Below, piece after piece: positions 1-9,293 of a stretch of 64,000 nucleotides of DNA. Position 1 is the first letter of the stretch, and every line of letters starts with the position of its first letter. Both the position numbers and the translations under genes were made by a program. Under the pieces are notes generated by a model. The model was not told where the DNA came from, did no database searches, and saw nothing but the letters and a program-made list of their open reading frames with translations. Source of the stretch: Delftia acidovorans (GTDB lineage: Bacteria; Pseudomonadota; Gammaproteobacteria; Burkholderiales; Burkholderiaceae_C); the NCBI GenBank assembly GCA_031286585.1, contig JAITUC010000009.1, forward strand, positions 248,001 through 312,000, read 5' to 3'.

Positions 1-43
1 AGCCCTGGATAGGGCGGCGGGGTTCCGGACAATTTGTAAAGAT

Positions 44-65
44 CCCTGTCCTCCGGATGACAGGG
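44..65. terminator. Hairpin downstream of srkA
   Basis: A 7-bp stem (CCCTGTC at 44-50 and GACAGGG at 59-65) around an 8-base loop lies just after the stop of the minus-strand kinase gene. There is no clear T-run after it on the minus strand, so a role as terminator is only suggested. Bases 1-43 show no gene I can support. Confidence 0.3.
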
Positions 66-78
66 CGCCCGGTGCCGC

Positions 79-1143
79 TCAGGCGTAGAGCGGCTCTTCC
101 TGCATGGCCTCGATCTGCTCGTTGAGCATGTCCACCTGCCCGCGCCAGTAGTCGGGCGTGCCGAACCAGGGGAAGTTGATGGCAAAGATCGGGTCGTCCT
201 GGCGCCGCGCCAGCCAGGCGCTGTAGTGGATGAGTCGCAACGTGCGCAGCGGCTCGATCAGGGCCAGCTCGCGGCGGTCGAAGGGACGGAACTGTTCGTA
301 GCCATCCAGCAGGGCGCCCAGCTGGCGCGTGCGCTGGCCCCGGTCGCCCGACAGCAGCATCCACAGGTCCTGCACGGCCGGGCCGGTGCGCGCATCGTCC
401 AGGTCCACGAAATGCGGGCCGCCGCGGCCTTCGTCGTCCAGCGGCGTCCACAGCACGTTGCCGGGATGGCAGTCGCCATGCAGGCGCAGCGTGCGTGCGC
501 TGTGCAGGCCGAAGTGGCCGGCTGCGCTCATGCCGTCGGCAGCCGGTGCCATCAGGTCCAGCGCGCGCTGGCAGGCGGCCTTCCAGGTGGATTCCACTTC
601 CAGCGGAATCAGCTGCCGGGCCAGCAGCCACTGCATGGAGTCCTGGCCAAAGCTGGCCAGGTCCAGCGCCGGCCGGTGCGCAAAGGGCCGGGCCGCGCCC
701 ACGGTGTGGATGCGTGCCAGAAAGCGCCCGGTCCACTCCAGCACCTCGAAGTCGTCCAGCTCGGGCGGACGGCCTCCGCGCCAGGGGCTGACCGAGAAAT
801 CAAAGCCCGCGTGGCTGTGCAGCGTGGCACCCTCCAGCACCAGCGGGGGCACGGCGGGCACTTCGGCGGCCGTCAGCTCGGCGCTGAAGGCGTGCTCTTC
901 CAGGATTTGCTCGCGGCTCCAGCGGCCCGGGCGGTAGAACTTGAGCACCACGCGCGCCCCGTCTTCCAACACGGCCTGGTAGACGCGGTTCTCGTAGGAA
1001 GCCAGCGCCGTGAGCCGGCCGTCGCCCCACAGGCCGACCGAGGCCAGGGCGTCGAGCACCACGTCGGGCGTGAGGCGGGCATAGGCGTGCGAGCCGTGGT
1101 CAGTGACGGCATTCAGATCAGGATCGTGTGGTGTGGCGGACAT
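79..1143 (-). CDS. srkA: Serine/threonine protein kinase, SrkA/YihE family
   Basis: A 354-residue cytoplasmic kinase of the aminoglycoside-phosphotransferase fold, resembling stress response kinase A of E. coli, which protects cells during envelope and oxidative stress. The ATP-binding lysine is in VVLKFYRP near residue 69. The catalytic loop HGDCHPGNVLW is near residues 221-231 and the metal-binding motif FVDLDDA near 244-250. The ATG at 1143 is chosen because the family homology begins just after it (residues from about LTPDVV); upstream in-frame sequence looks non-coding. It is divergent from the 2H phosphoesterase gene at 1207, leaving 63 bp for both promoters. SrkA assignment is by family recognition. 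Confidence 0.88.
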   Translation of the reverse strand: MSATPHDPDLNAVTDHGSHAYARLTPDVVLDALASVGLWGDGRLTALASYENRVYQAVLEDGARVVLKFYRPGRWSREQILEEHAFSAELTAAEVPAVPPLVLEGATLHSHAGFDFSVSPWRGGRPPELDDFEVLEWTGRFLARIHTVGAARPFAHRPALDLASFGQDSMQWLLARQLIPLEVESTWKAACQRALDLMAPAADGMSAAGHFGLHSARTLRLHGDCHPGNVLWTPLDDEGRGGPHFVDLDDARTGPAVQDLWMLLSGDRGQRTRQLGALLDGYEQFRPFDRRELALIEPLRTLRLIHYSAWLARRQDDPIFAINFPWFGTPDYWRGQVDMLNEQIEAMQEEPLYA

Positions 1144-1206
1144 GGGGCATTGTCGCCGGGCTGGCTTAAGCTGTGCGCCTGCCTGACCTTCGCCGATTCG
1201 CCCACC

Positions 1207-1926
1207 GTGCCGCTGCTCCCCCATTTCCTGCAATCCCATGCCATTGCCAGCGCGGCAGGCGCATCCGGCGACTGGAGCGGCTGGCACCTGGGCCGGCGCC
1301 GCTATGCGGTCTGGGTGCTGGAGGTCCATGCGCTGGGCCCTGCCGCGGGCGAAGCGGTGCACCGCGCCTGTGCGCATGCGCGCCAGGCCCTGGCCGCTGC
1401 GCTGGTTCCGGGGTACGAGCGGCAACTGCATGTGACCCTGGCCACGGCCGGTTTTCTGGATGGCGATGCGGCCCTGCCGGATGCCTACGGTGCGGCGCAG
1501 CTTTCGCGTGATCTGTATGCGCTGCAGGACCTGCCGGCCGCACCGCTGCAACTGGAATTCGGCGGCTGGGGCAGTTTCGAGATGGCGCCCTATCTGCAGG
1601 TGCGCGACAGCAGCCAGGGCGGGACCACGCTGGGCATGCTGCATGGCGCACTCAGGCCGGCAAGGCCCGGTATGGCTTTGACCGAGGCGCTGCGCCCCTA
1701 CGTGCCCCATGTGACGCTGGGCGCCTGGCACGCCGCCTGGCCGCGCGCCCAGGTGCTGCAATGGATCGGCGGCCTGCCGGTGCTGGAGCACTGGCAGGCC
1801 GCCGTGGGCGAGATCGCGCTGGTCAGCTATGCGGCCGACGCCTTGCACGGCCCGTTGACCTGCCATGCGCGCTACGACCTCGTCGGCCGCAGGCTGCAAT
1901 GGCGGGAGCGGCCGGGCTGGGCCTGA
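1207..1926 (+). CDS. 2H phosphoesterase (2'-5' RNA ligase-like) protein
   Basis: A protein of about 239 residues with two H-x-T motifs, LHVTLA near residue 77 and PHVTLG near residue 167. The pair of H-x-T/S motifs is the catalytic signature of the 2H phosphoesterase superfamily (RNA ligase/cyclic phosphodiesterase type, including ThpR). The spacing of about 90 residues fits the duplicated fold. No ATG is available near the N-terminus; the GTG at 1207 is the most likely start and the true start is uncertain. Substrate is unknown; 2',3'-cyclic phosphate or ADP-ribose phosphates are typical for the family. Its stop is directly adjacent to the end of convergent ohr (1 bp or less), with no terminator visible between. 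Confidence 0.72.
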   Translation: MPLLPHFLQSHAIASAAGASGDWSGWHLGRRRYAVWVLEVHALGPAAGEAVHRACAHARQALAAALVPGYERQLHVTLATAGFLDGDAALPDAYGAAQLSRDLYALQDLPAAPLQLEFGGWGSFEMAPYLQVRDSSQGGTTLGMLHGALRPARPGMALTEALRPYVPHVTLGAWHAAWPRAQVLQWIGGLPVLEHWQAAVGEIALVSYAADALHGPLTCHARYDLVGRRLQWRERPGWA

Positions 1927-2343
1927 TCAGACCAGGGTGATCTGCACGTCGATGTTGCCGCGCGTGGCGTTGGAGTAGGGGCAGACCTGATGGGCTGCGT
2001 CCACCAGGGCCTGGGCGGCGGCCTTGTCCATGCCGGGCAGGCTGACCTTCAGGCGGGCAGCGATGCCGTAGGCGTTGGGGATGGTGCCCAGGTCCACTTC
2101 GGCGTCGATGGACAGGTCCTGCGGCAGGCTGATCTTCTGCTTGCCGGCCACGGCCTTGATGGCACCGATGAAGCAGGCCGAGTAGCCTGCGGCGAACAGT
2201 TGCTCGGGATTGGTGCCCGTGCCGCTGGTGCCTGGCGAGGACAGGGTCACGTCCAGGCGGCCGTCATCGGTGCGCGAGGCGCCGTCGCGGCCGCCGGTGG
2301 TGTGGGCACGTGCGGTGTACAGGACTTTTTCGAGCTGGGCCAT
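1927..2343 (-). CDS. ohr: Organic hydroperoxide resistance protein Ohr
   Basis: A 138-residue OsmC/Ohr-fold peroxidase that reduces organic hydroperoxides in the cytoplasm, usually using lipoylated partners. The two redox cysteines are C57 (in YSACFIG) and C121 (in QVCPYSN), and the conserved active-site R19 and E48 are present. Length matches the family. The ATG at 2343 is preceded by a purine-rich site (AAGGAAGACACC). It lies 64 bp downstream of, and on the same strand as, a MarR regulator of the OhrR type, so the two are probably co-transcribed or both controlled by the regulator. Confidence 0.95.
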   Translation of the reverse strand: MAQLEKVLYTARAHTTGGRDGASRTDDGRLDVTLSSPGTSGTGTNPEQLFAAGYSACFIGAIKAVAGKQKISLPQDLSIDAEVDLGTIPNAYGIAARLKVSLPGMDKAAAQALVDAAHQVCPYSNATRGNIDVQITLV

Positions 2344-2407
2344 GGTGTCTTCCTTTTGCAAAGTTGTCCGGCTGTGCGGACGGGTGGAGGAAATCGGCAA
2401 TCCGTTG

Positions 2408-2875
2408 TCAGTCGCTGCGGCGCGGCGCCAGCCGCTCGCGCAGTGCGCCGAGTTGCCGCGTCAGCGCCTGCAGCTCGGGCAGCGTGCACTGCGTGCTTTG
2501 CAGCACGCAGGCGGGAATCTCTTGCGCCGCATCGCGCAGTGCCCGGCCTTGCGGGGTGAGCGTGATGCGCACGCGGCGCTCGTCCTGCGCATCGCGCACC
2601 CGCTCCAGCAGGCCTGAGCCTTCGAGCCGCTTGAGCAGCGGCGTCAGCGTGCCCGAATCCAGGGTCAGCTGTTCGCCGATCTCCGACACGGTCAGGCCGT
2701 CGCGCTCCCACAGCACCAGCATCACCAGGTACTGCGGATAGGTCAGGCCGATGCCGTCGAGCAGGGGCTTGTAGAGCTTGGTCATGGCCAGCGACGCCGA
2801 GTACAGAGCAAAGCAGACCTGGTTGTCCAGGCGCAGAAGCTCGGGGGTGTCGGTGGGCAGGGCGTTGCGTGGCAT
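2408..2875 (-). CDS. ohrR: MarR-family regulator OhrR
   Basis: A 155-residue winged-helix repressor. The peroxide-sensing cysteine of OhrR is C21 in [13 protein letters not shown], and the tyrosine pair expected to contact it is visible (YSAS, and LTYPQYL). Two further cysteines sit near the C-terminus ([10 protein letters not shown]), as in 2-Cys OhrR proteins of Xanthomonas type. The ATG at 2875 is chosen; an in-frame TTG at 2896 would add 7 residues but would overlap the likely operator. Oxidation by organic peroxide releases DNA and induces ohr in this family. Confidence 0.9.
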   Translation of the reverse strand: MPRNALPTDTPELLRLDNQVCFALYSASLAMTKLYKPLLDGIGLTYPQYLVMLVLWERDGLTVSEIGEQLTLDSGTLTPLLKRLEGSGLLERVRDAQDERRVRITLTPQGRALRDAAQEIPACVLQSTQCTLPELQALTRQLGALRERLAPRRSD

Positions 2876-2892
2876 GGGGTGAATTATTGCTG

Positions 2893-2920
2893 TCAATTAA
2901 ATTGCGCACAACTTAATTGA
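2893..2920 (-). promoter_or_regulatory. Likely OhrR operator
   Basis: An AT-rich dyad upstream of ohrR: TCAATTAA at 2893-2900 and TTAATTGA at 2913-2920, with an 11-base perfect palindrome CAATTAAATTG at 2894-2904 inside it. The region stands out against GC-rich surroundings. MarR/OhrR operators are typically AT-rich CAATT-AATTG palindromes, so autoregulation of ohrR is the simplest reading. Confidence 0.65.
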
Positions 2921-2968
2921 GAAAATCCCTCCAGATCGGAGGGGGAAGATCCGAAGGGCGGGAAAGGC

Positions 2969-3784
2969 CTATCGGCCCGTGAAGCGCGCGGGGCGTTTCT
3001 CGATGAAGGAGCGCACGCCTTCGGCGGCATCCTCGCTGCTGGCCAGGCGCTGCTGCACGGGAATGAAGTCGGCCACGGCGGCGGCCTGGCCCAGCTCGAT
3101 GGCCTTGAGCACATTGAGCCGCGTGGCCACCACGGCCTGCGGGGCCTGGGCGGCAATGCGCTCGGCAATGCGCAGGGCCTCGGCCAGCTCCTGGCCGGCC
3201 GGCACCACCTTCTGCACGAAGTTCAGGCGATAGGCCTCGGCACTGTCGAACTCATCGGCCGTGAGCAGGTGCAGCATGGCATTGCCCACGCCCGCACGCT
3301 CGGCCATGCGCAGCGTGGCGCCGCCCGTGGGCATGATGCAGCGCTGCACTTCCAGCTGGGAAAAGCGGCAGTCATCGGCCGCGACCACGATGTCGGCGCC
3401 CAGCATCAGCTCGATGCCCACCGTGAAGCAAATGCCCTTGACCGCCACCACCATGGGCTTGGCGCGGCGCCGGTAGCCGACCAGGCCGTAGTCGTGCGGC
3501 TCCACCAGGCCTTGCGGGATGGCCTTCCTGCCCGAGCGCAGGTACTCCGCCATCACCGGCAGGTCCAGCCCCGCCGTGAAATGGCTGCCAAACGCATGCA
3601 GCACGCCCACGCGCAACTCGGGATCGTCGTCCAGGCGCGTATAGGCCTCGGCCAGCTGCTGGAACATGGGCGGCGTCCAGCCGTTGCGCTTGGCGGGACG
3701 GTTGATCCCGATCAGCAGCACATGGCCGCGCACTTCGCAGCTGATGCAGCCTTCGGGCGGCGGGGTGGGGGTGTTGATGTCCAT
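2969..3784 (-). CDS. Enoyl-CoA hydratase/isomerase (crotonase) family protein
   Basis: A 271-residue crotonase-fold enzyme. The oxyanion-hole segments FGSHFTAGLDL (near residue 67) and the AVKGICFTVGIELML segment (near 117) are recognisable, followed by QLEVQRCIMPTGGATLRM. The PTGG replaces the more usual PGxGGT, so the exact activity (hydration of enoyl-CoA or isomerisation) is uncertain. The ATG at 3784 has GGAGACA just upstream. It lies 100 bp after the 3-hydroxyacyl-CoA dehydrogenase gene on the same strand, so the pair can hydrate and oxidise acyl-CoA intermediates. Confidence 0.85.
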   Translation of the reverse strand: MDINTPTPPPEGCISCEVRGHVLLIGINRPAKRNGWTPPMFQQLAEAYTRLDDDPELRVGVLHAFGSHFTAGLDLPVMAEYLRSGRKAIPQGLVEPHDYGLVGYRRRAKPMVVAVKGICFTVGIELMLGADIVVAADDCRFSQLEVQRCIMPTGGATLRMAERAGVGNAMLHLLTADEFDSAEAYRLNFVQKVVPAGQELAEALRIAERIAAQAPQAVVATRLNVLKAIELGQAAAVADFIPVQQRLASSEDAAEGVRSFIEKRPARFTGR

Positions 3785-3884
3785 GGTTGTCTCCTGCGCA
3801 TGGACCTTAGTGCAGGCCGCTGGCGGGTGCAGTCGCGCAGAAGACGGCCGGCCCATGAGGGGCCGGCGGGAACAGGCGGGCCTG

Positions 3885-4733
3885 TCAGTAGCTGTACACG
3901 CCGCGGCCCGTCTTGCGGCCCAGGCGGCCGGCGGCCACCATTTCCTTGAGCAGGGGGCAGGCGCGGTACTTGCTGTCGCCGAATTCCTTGAGGTAGACCT
4001 CCATCACGGCCAGGCACACGTCCAGGCCGATCATGTCGGCCAGGGCCAGCGGGCCGATGGGCTGGTTGCAGCCCAGCTTCATGCCGGCGTCGATGTCCTC
4101 GGCCGATGCCAGGCCTTCGGACAGCACGAAGAAGGCCTCGTTGATCATGGGCACCAGGATGCGGTTGACGACGAAGCCGGGTGCGTTCTTCACGGTGATG
4201 GGGCTCTTGCCCAGGCGCTCGGACAGTTCCTTGACCGTGGCGTGCGTTGCGTCGCTGGTCTGCAGGCCGACGATGATCTCCACCAGCGCCATCATGGGCA
4301 CGGGGTTGAAGAAGTGCATGCCGATGAACTTGTCGGCGCGGCCCGTCACGGCGGCCAGCTGGGTGATGGAGATGGACGAGGTGTTGGTGGCGACGATGAC
4401 GTCGGCATCCAGCAGGGCATCGAGCTGCTTGAGGATCTTGACCTTGAGCTCGTAGTTCTCGGTGGCGGCCTCGATGACCAGTTGCGCGCCCTTGAGCGCC
4501 GCGTAGTCGGTCGATGTCTTGATGCGGGCCAGGGCGGCGGTCTTCTCTGCCTCGGTCAGCTTTTCCTTCTTGATCAGGCGGTCCAGGCTGCCCGAGACGG
4601 TGGCCACGCCCTTTTGCACGGCGGCCTCCGAGATGTCCACCATGACCACGTCGATGCCCGATACCGCGCAGGCCTGCGCGATGCCGTTGCCCATGGTGCC
4701 TGCGCCGATGATGCCTACGGTTTGAATTGCCAT
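3885..4733 (-). CDS. 3-hydroxybutyryl-CoA dehydrogenase
   Basis: A 282-residue NAD-dependent short-chain 3-hydroxyacyl-CoA dehydrogenase (PaaH/Hbd type). The N-terminal Rossmann motif GIIGAGTMGNGIA covers residues 7-19, the catalytic histidine is in GMHFFNPVPMM near residue 138, and NTSSIS precedes it. The C-terminal domain ends with the typical RKTGRGVYSY. Monofunctional length fits. It probably oxidises (S)-3-hydroxybutyryl-CoA to acetoacetyl-CoA in fatty-acid or polyhydroxybutyrate metabolism. Divergent from the GMC oxidoreductase across 157 bp. Confidence 0.93.
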   Translation of the reverse strand: MAIQTVGIIGAGTMGNGIAQACAVSGIDVVMVDISEAAVQKGVATVSGSLDRLIKKEKLTEAEKTAALARIKTSTDYAALKGAQLVIEAATENYELKVKILKQLDALLDADVIVATNTSSISITQLAAVTGRADKFIGMHFFNPVPMMALVEIIVGLQTSDATHATVKELSERLGKSPITVKNAPGFVVNRILVPMINEAFFVLSEGLASAEDIDAGMKLGCNQPIGPLALADMIGLDVCLAVMEVYLKEFGDSKYRACPLLKEMVAAGRLGRKTGRGVYSY

Positions 4734-4890
4734 GACTGTCAGTCTCCTCAAACGAACAAAGTGAATGCGAACGTGAATGCGATCCGGCGATCGTAGCGGG
4801 ATTCGGAGCATCCACCGGGTTTGCCCCGGCTTGCGGCGCCGCGCAGGCGACTGCAACAGTGGACGGCTACACCGCAGGAGAGGGGGAGAC

Positions 4891-6483
4891 ATGCTGGACT
4901 ACATCGTGATCGGAGGGGGATCGGCGGGCTCGGTGCTGGCGGGCCGGCTCAGCGAGGATGCCGAGACGCAGGTGGCGCTGCTGGAGGCCGGGCCCCCCGA
5001 TTCCAGCGTGCTCATCCACTGTCCGGCGGGCATGGCCGCCATGGCCAAGGGCGGGCGGCACAGCTGGGGCCTGTCCACCGTGCCCCAGCCGGGCCTGGAC
5101 GGGCGGCGCGGCCACCAGCCGCGTGGCAAGGTGCTGGGCGGCTCCAGCGCGGTCAATGCCATGGTCTATGTGCGCGGCCAGCCGGCCGACTACGACCACT
5201 GGGCGGCCCAGGGCAACCCGGGCTGGAGCTGGAGCGAGGTGCTACCCTATTTCCTGCGCGCCGAACACAACGAGCGCGGCGCCGATGCCTGGCATGGCGC
5301 GGGCGGGCCGCTGAACGTGGCCGACCTGCGCGACCCCAATCCGCTGTCCAGGGCCTTCGTACAGGCGGGCGTGCAGGCCGGCCATGCGCACAACGCGGAT
5401 TTCAACGGCCAGGCGCAGGAGGGCGTGGGCCTGTACCAGGTCACCCAGCGCAACGGCGAGCGCCACCATGTCGCCAAGGCCTATCTGGCGCCGCACCGGG
5501 CCAGGCCCAATCTGCGCGTGGAAACGGATGCCCAGGTGCTGCGCATTCTGTTCGAGGGCCGGCGCGCCGTGGGCGTGGAGTACCTGCAGGGCGGTACGGT
5601 GCAGCAACTGCACTGCCGGCGCGAGGTGCTGCTCAGCGGTGGCGCGCTGCTGTCGCCGCAGCTGCTGATGCTGTCCGGCGTGGGGCCGGGCGAGCACCTG
5701 CGTTCGCTGGGCATCGATGTGGTCCACCATCTGCCCGGCGTGGGCGCCCATCTGCATGACCACCCGGACGTGGTGCTGGTGGTCGATGGCGCGCAGCTGA
5801 CCGACAGCTTCGGCCTGTCCCTGGGTGGTGCGCGCAGATTGCTGGCTGCCGTGGGCCAATGGCGCAGCCAGCGGCGCGGCATGCTGACCACCAACTTTGC
5901 CGAGGCGGGCGGCTTCATCCGCAGCAGCCCTGACGAGTCTGCGCCCGATCTGCAGCTGCACTTCGTCGTCGCCAAGCTGGTGGACCACGGGCGCAAGACG
6001 GTCTGGGGCCATGGCTATTCGCTGCATGTCTGCGTGCTGCAGCCCGCCAGCCGTGGCAGCCTGCGCCTGGCCAGCGCCGACCCGCTGGCCCTGCCGCTGG
6101 TGGACCCGGCCTTTTTCTCCGACGCGCAGGACCTGCGGCGCATGGTGAACGGCGTGCGCCGCGCCCACGAGATCCTGGCCCAGCCGGCGCTGGCGGCCCT
6201 GGGCGGGCGCGAGATGCCGGCCTCGGCCGGCGCGCAGGACGATGCAGGCATCGAGGCCTTCATCCGCAGCCATGCCGACACCATTTATCACCCCGTGGGC
6301 AGCTGCCGCATGGGGCCTGGGCCCATGGACGTGGTCGATGCGCAGCTGCGTGTCTACGGCACCAAGGGCCTGCGCGTGGTCGATGCCTCGGTCATGCCGC
6401 GCATCGTCAGCGGCAACACCAATGCGCCCACGGTGATGATTGCGGAGAAGGCGGTGGACATGATCCGCCAGTGCGCGCGCTAG
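4891..6483 (+). CDS. GMC-family FAD-dependent oxidoreductase (choline dehydrogenase-like)
   Basis: A 530-residue flavoprotein. The FAD-binding motif IVIGGGSAGSVLAGRL is at residues 5-20, the second GMC signature GGSSAVNAMVYVRG near residue 86, and the C-terminal active-site region HPVGSCRMG with DASVMPRIVSGNTNAPT. These are typical of alcohol dehydrogenases such as choline or aliphatic alcohol dehydrogenase; the substrate cannot be read from sequence. The ATG at 4891 follows a strong site (AGGAGAGGGGGA). The stop overlaps the convergent diguanylate cyclase gene by 4 bp. Confidence 0.9.
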   Translation: MLDYIVIGGGSAGSVLAGRLSEDAETQVALLEAGPPDSSVLIHCPAGMAAMAKGGRHSWGLSTVPQPGLDGRRGHQPRGKVLGGSSAVNAMVYVRGQPADYDHWAAQGNPGWSWSEVLPYFLRAEHNERGADAWHGAGGPLNVADLRDPNPLSRAFVQAGVQAGHAHNADFNGQAQEGVGLYQVTQRNGERHHVAKAYLAPHRARPNLRVETDAQVLRILFEGRRAVGVEYLQGGTVQQLHCRREVLLSGGALLSPQLLMLSGVGPGEHLRSLGIDVVHHLPGVGAHLHDHPDVVLVVDGAQLTDSFGLSLGGARRLLAAVGQWRSQRRGMLTTNFAEAGGFIRSSPDESAPDLQLHFVVAKLVDHGRKTVWGHGYSLHVCVLQPASRGSLRLASADPLALPLVDPAFFSDAQDLRRMVNGVRRAHEILAQPALAALGGREMPASAGAQDDAGIEAFIRSHADTIYHPVGSCRMGPGPMDVVDAQLRVYGTKGLRVVDASVMPRIVSGNTNAPTVMIAEKAVDMIRQCAR

Positions 6484-7748
6484 GTGCCTGGGTTGCGCCC
6501 GTGCGCCATGGCCTGCTCAGGCACGGAGGCCGGCTGCTGCCGCCCCTGCGCCTCGGGCGCGGCCGCCGGACTCAGCCGCACCTGTGTCCAGCAATCGCGC
6601 CCGCGGCGCTTGGCGGCGTAGAGGGCGGCATCTGCGGGGGCCAGCATCAGTTCCAGGCACAGGCCGTTCCAGGCCTGGGGGGTGTGGGCGCAGCCGGCGC
6701 TGAAGCGCACCTCGAAGCCCAGCACCTTGCGCGATGCCTGCAGCAGTGCAGCCTGCAGGCGGGTGCACAGGGTGTCCACGCCGTCGTCCGTGGTGTAGAG
6801 CAGCAGGCAGAACTCCTCGCCGCCCCAGCGCGCGGCGATTTCGTCGCTGCGCAGCTGCTGCTGCAGCAGGCGGGCGAACAGGCACAGCGTCTGGTCGCCC
6901 ACGGCATGACCGTGCTCGTCGTTGACATGCTTGAAGTGGTCCAGGTCCAGCATCACCAGGGCCAGGGCCTGATGGTGGCGTTGGGCATGGGCCAGCATGG
7001 CGGGTGCGCGCTCCAGCAGGGCGCGGCGGTTGGGCAGCCCGGTGAGCATGTCCTGCAAGGCCAGGTCGCGCAGTTTCTGGCTGGTCTCGTCGCGCCAGGC
7101 CACGAGCACGGCCACCATGAGAAGCGTGCTGCTCAGCGTGGTCAGCAGGGCGAAGATCTGGTTGGCGCCGCTGTCCGCGGTGAAGCTGGGCAGGAAGGGC
7201 GTGGCCAGGGCCAGGTAGCTGCGCAGCAGGAGTATCAATCCCATGAAGGCGGCCACGCCGCACATCAGATAGCGCCAGCTGCGCGCCACGGGCCGGCGCG
7301 GGTCCAGGCACAGGCCGGCCAGGGCCAGCAGACTCAGGCCATGGGCGGCGCTGAACCAGCCGGTGCGCAAGGGCATGTGGGGCAGCAGCAGGGCAAAGCC
7401 CAGCGGCCCCAGCACGCACAGCGCGATCAGGGCACGCTCCAGCCACGGCGGGCGCGGTCCCAGCCATTCGCGCAGGGCGCGCGCCATCTGCCATTGGGCC
7501 GATGCCGCGCAGACCGCTGCGCCCAGCGACAGAAGATCGCGCCAGAGCAGGCCTTGCGGCAGGCGGCTGGCGATCAGGATGCAGATCCAGGCGCCGGCCT
7601 GGATCAGGAAGAAATGCTGGGCATGGCGCGCGGCGCCGCTGACGCGCCGGCCCATGGCGAGGGGCAGGGCGGCCGACATGGCCATCATGTTGATGGCCAC
7701 GACGGCGGTCATGGAGAAAAAGTCCAGGGACGGCAGCGTGGATGGCAT
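6480..7748 (-). CDS. Membrane-bound diguanylate cyclase (GGDEF)
   Basis: A 422-residue protein with about six N-terminal hydrophobic segments (residues 10-220) followed by a GGDEF domain (residues about 235-395). The active site reads GGEEF in RWGGEEFCLLLY, so synthesis of cyclic-di-GMP is expected. The product-inhibition I-site position reads RSDE instead of RxxD, so feedback inhibition may be weak. The membrane part is a sensor of unknown ligand. Convergent with the GMC gene, 45 bp from amn. Confidence 0.88.
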   Translation of the reverse strand: MPSTLPSLDFFSMTAVVAINMMAMSAALPLAMGRRVSGAARHAQHFFLIQAGAWICILIASRLPQGLLWRDLLSLGAAVCAASAQWQMARALREWLGPRPPWLERALIALCVLGPLGFALLLPHMPLRTGWFSAAHGLSLLALAGLCLDPRRPVARSWRYLMCGVAAFMGLILLLRSYLALATPFLPSFTADSGANQIFALLTTLSSTLLMVAVLVAWRDETSQKLRDLALQDMLTGLPNRRALLERAPAMLAHAQRHHQALALVMLDLDHFKHVNDEHGHAVGDQTLCLFARLLQQQLRSDEIAARWGGEEFCLLLYTTDDGVDTLCTRLQAALLQASRKVLGFEVRFSAGCAHTPQAWNGLCLELMLAPADAALYAAKRRGRDCWTQVRLSPAAAPEAQGRQQPASVPEQAMAHGRNPGT

Positions 7749-7793
7749 GGGCGTCCCTGGATGGCGGTGCGAGGCGAGCGGTGGGCGCGCGCT

Positions 7794-9290
7794 CTACTGG
7801 AACGCCACCTCCGCAAAGCTGCGCAGCTTGCGGCTGTGCAGGCGCTGGGTGCCGCCTTCGCGCAGGATGTCGATGGCGCGCATGCCGATGCGCAGATGCT
7901 GGTCCACGCGCTCGCGGTAGAAGTGGTTGGCCATGCCGGGCAGCTTGATCTCGCCATGCAGCGGCTTGTCGGACACGCACAGCAGGGTGCCGTAGGGCAC
8001 GCGGAAGCGGAATCCGTTGGCGGCGATGGTGGCGCTTTCCATGTCCAGCGCCACGGCGCGGCTCTGGCTGAAGCGCCGCTGGGGCAGGTTGTCGGGCAGC
8101 AGTTCCCAGTTGCGGTTGTCGGTGCTGGCCACGGTGCCGGTGCGCATGATGCGCTTGAGGTCGGGGCCGTCCATCTGCGTGACGTCGGCCACGGCCTGCT
8201 GCAGTGCCAGCTGGATTTCCGCCAGCGCGGGAATGGGCACCCACAGCGGCAACTCCTCGTCCAGCACATGGTCCTCGCGCACATAGGCGTGGGCCAGCAC
8301 GTAGTCGCCCAGTTGCTGGCTGTTGCGCAGGCCCGCGCAGTGGCCCAGCATCATCCAGGCATGCGGGCGCAGCACGGCGATGTGGTCGGTGATGGTCTTG
8401 GCATTGGCCGGGCCCACGCCGATGTTGACCATGGTGATGCCGCTGTGGTCGGCGCGCACCAGGTGGTAGGCCGGCATCTGCGGCAGGCGCGGCGGTGGCG
8501 TGCCCAGCTCGTCATTGGGCTGGGCCGGCAGGCCGGTGCGGCGCGTGACCACGTTGCCGGGCTCGATGAAGGCCACGTACTCGCTGTCTTCCCTGGCCAT
8601 TTCGGCGTGGCCCAGGCGGATGAATTCGTCGATGTAGAACTGGTAGTTGGTGAACAGCACGAAGTTCTGGAACCACTCGGGCTGGGTGCCCGTGTAGTGG
8701 CGCAGGCGGTGCAGCGAGTAGTCCACGCGCGGGGCGGTGAACAGGGACAGCGGCAGGGCCTCGCCGGGATGCGGGCGCCAGGTGCCGTTGGCAATGCCGT
8801 CGTCCATGGCTTCGAGGTCGGGCAGGTCGAACACATCGCGCATCAGCTGGCGCCGCTCGCGTGTCAGCGTTCCCTCGATGTGGTCGTTCTCGGCGAACGA
8901 GAAGTGGATGGGAATGGGCTTGTCGCTCAGGCCCACCTCCAGCGGCACGCCGTGGCTCTTGATCAGCAGGCGGAACTGCTCGGCGTAGTAGCGCGAGAAC
9001 AGGTCGGGCCGCGTGAGCGTGGCCTCGTGCGTGCCCGGGCCTTCGACGAAGCCGTAGGCCAGCTGCGTGTCGGCGCGCGACACGGTGCTCGTGTGCATGC
9101 GAACGAAGGGGTAGTAGGCGTGGACGGGCGCGGCCGGGGTTTCGCCGGAGACGAAGCGCTGCATGTTCGAGCGAAGGTGCTCTATCTGCTCCCGGTAGAT
9201 CTGCTGTACGTGCTCCAGGGCCCGCTGGGGGTCGGTGTGCAAGGTGGCTGCGGCCCTGGAGGCCTGCGAGGGGTTGTGAAGCAAAACCAT
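7794..9290 (-). CDS. amn: AMP nucleosidase
   Basis: A 498-residue cytoplasmic enzyme that hydrolyses AMP to adenine and ribose-5-phosphate, controlling the adenylate pool. The N-terminal Amn-specific domain (for example HAYYPFVRMHTS, near residue 58) and the C-terminal nucleoside phosphorylase-like domain (MVNIGVGPANAKTITDH, MLGHCAGLRNSQQLGDYVLA, ALDMESATIAANGFRFRVPYGT) are all seen. Length fits E. coli Amn (about 484). It starts 3 bp from the end of the PAS-GGDEF-EAL gene on the same strand, suggesting coexpression. Confidence 0.95.
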   Translation of the reverse strand: MVLLHNPSQASRAAATLHTDPQRALEHVQQIYREQIEHLRSNMQRFVSGETPAAPVHAYYPFVRMHTSTVSRADTQLAYGFVEGPGTHEATLTRPDLFSRYYAEQFRLLIKSHGVPLEVGLSDKPIPIHFSFAENDHIEGTLTRERRQLMRDVFDLPDLEAMDDGIANGTWRPHPGEALPLSLFTAPRVDYSLHRLRHYTGTQPEWFQNFVLFTNYQFYIDEFIRLGHAEMAREDSEYVAFIEPGNVVTRRTGLPAQPNDELGTPPPRLPQMPAYHLVRADHSGITMVNIGVGPANAKTITDHIAVLRPHAWMMLGHCAGLRNSQQLGDYVLAHAYVREDHVLDEELPLWVPIPALAEIQLALQQAVADVTQMDGPDLKRIMRTGTVASTDNRNWELLPDNLPQRRFSQSRAVALDMESATIAANGFRFRVPYGTLLCVSDKPLHGEIKLPGMANHFYRERVDQHLRIGMRAIDILREGGTQRLHSRKLRSFAEVAFQ

Positions 9291-9293
9291 GGG

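Noticed and set aside
2247..2909. Minus-strand frame spanning ohrR and ohr in another phase
   Set aside because: Shadow frame; ohr and ohrR are clear families with redox cysteines in place.
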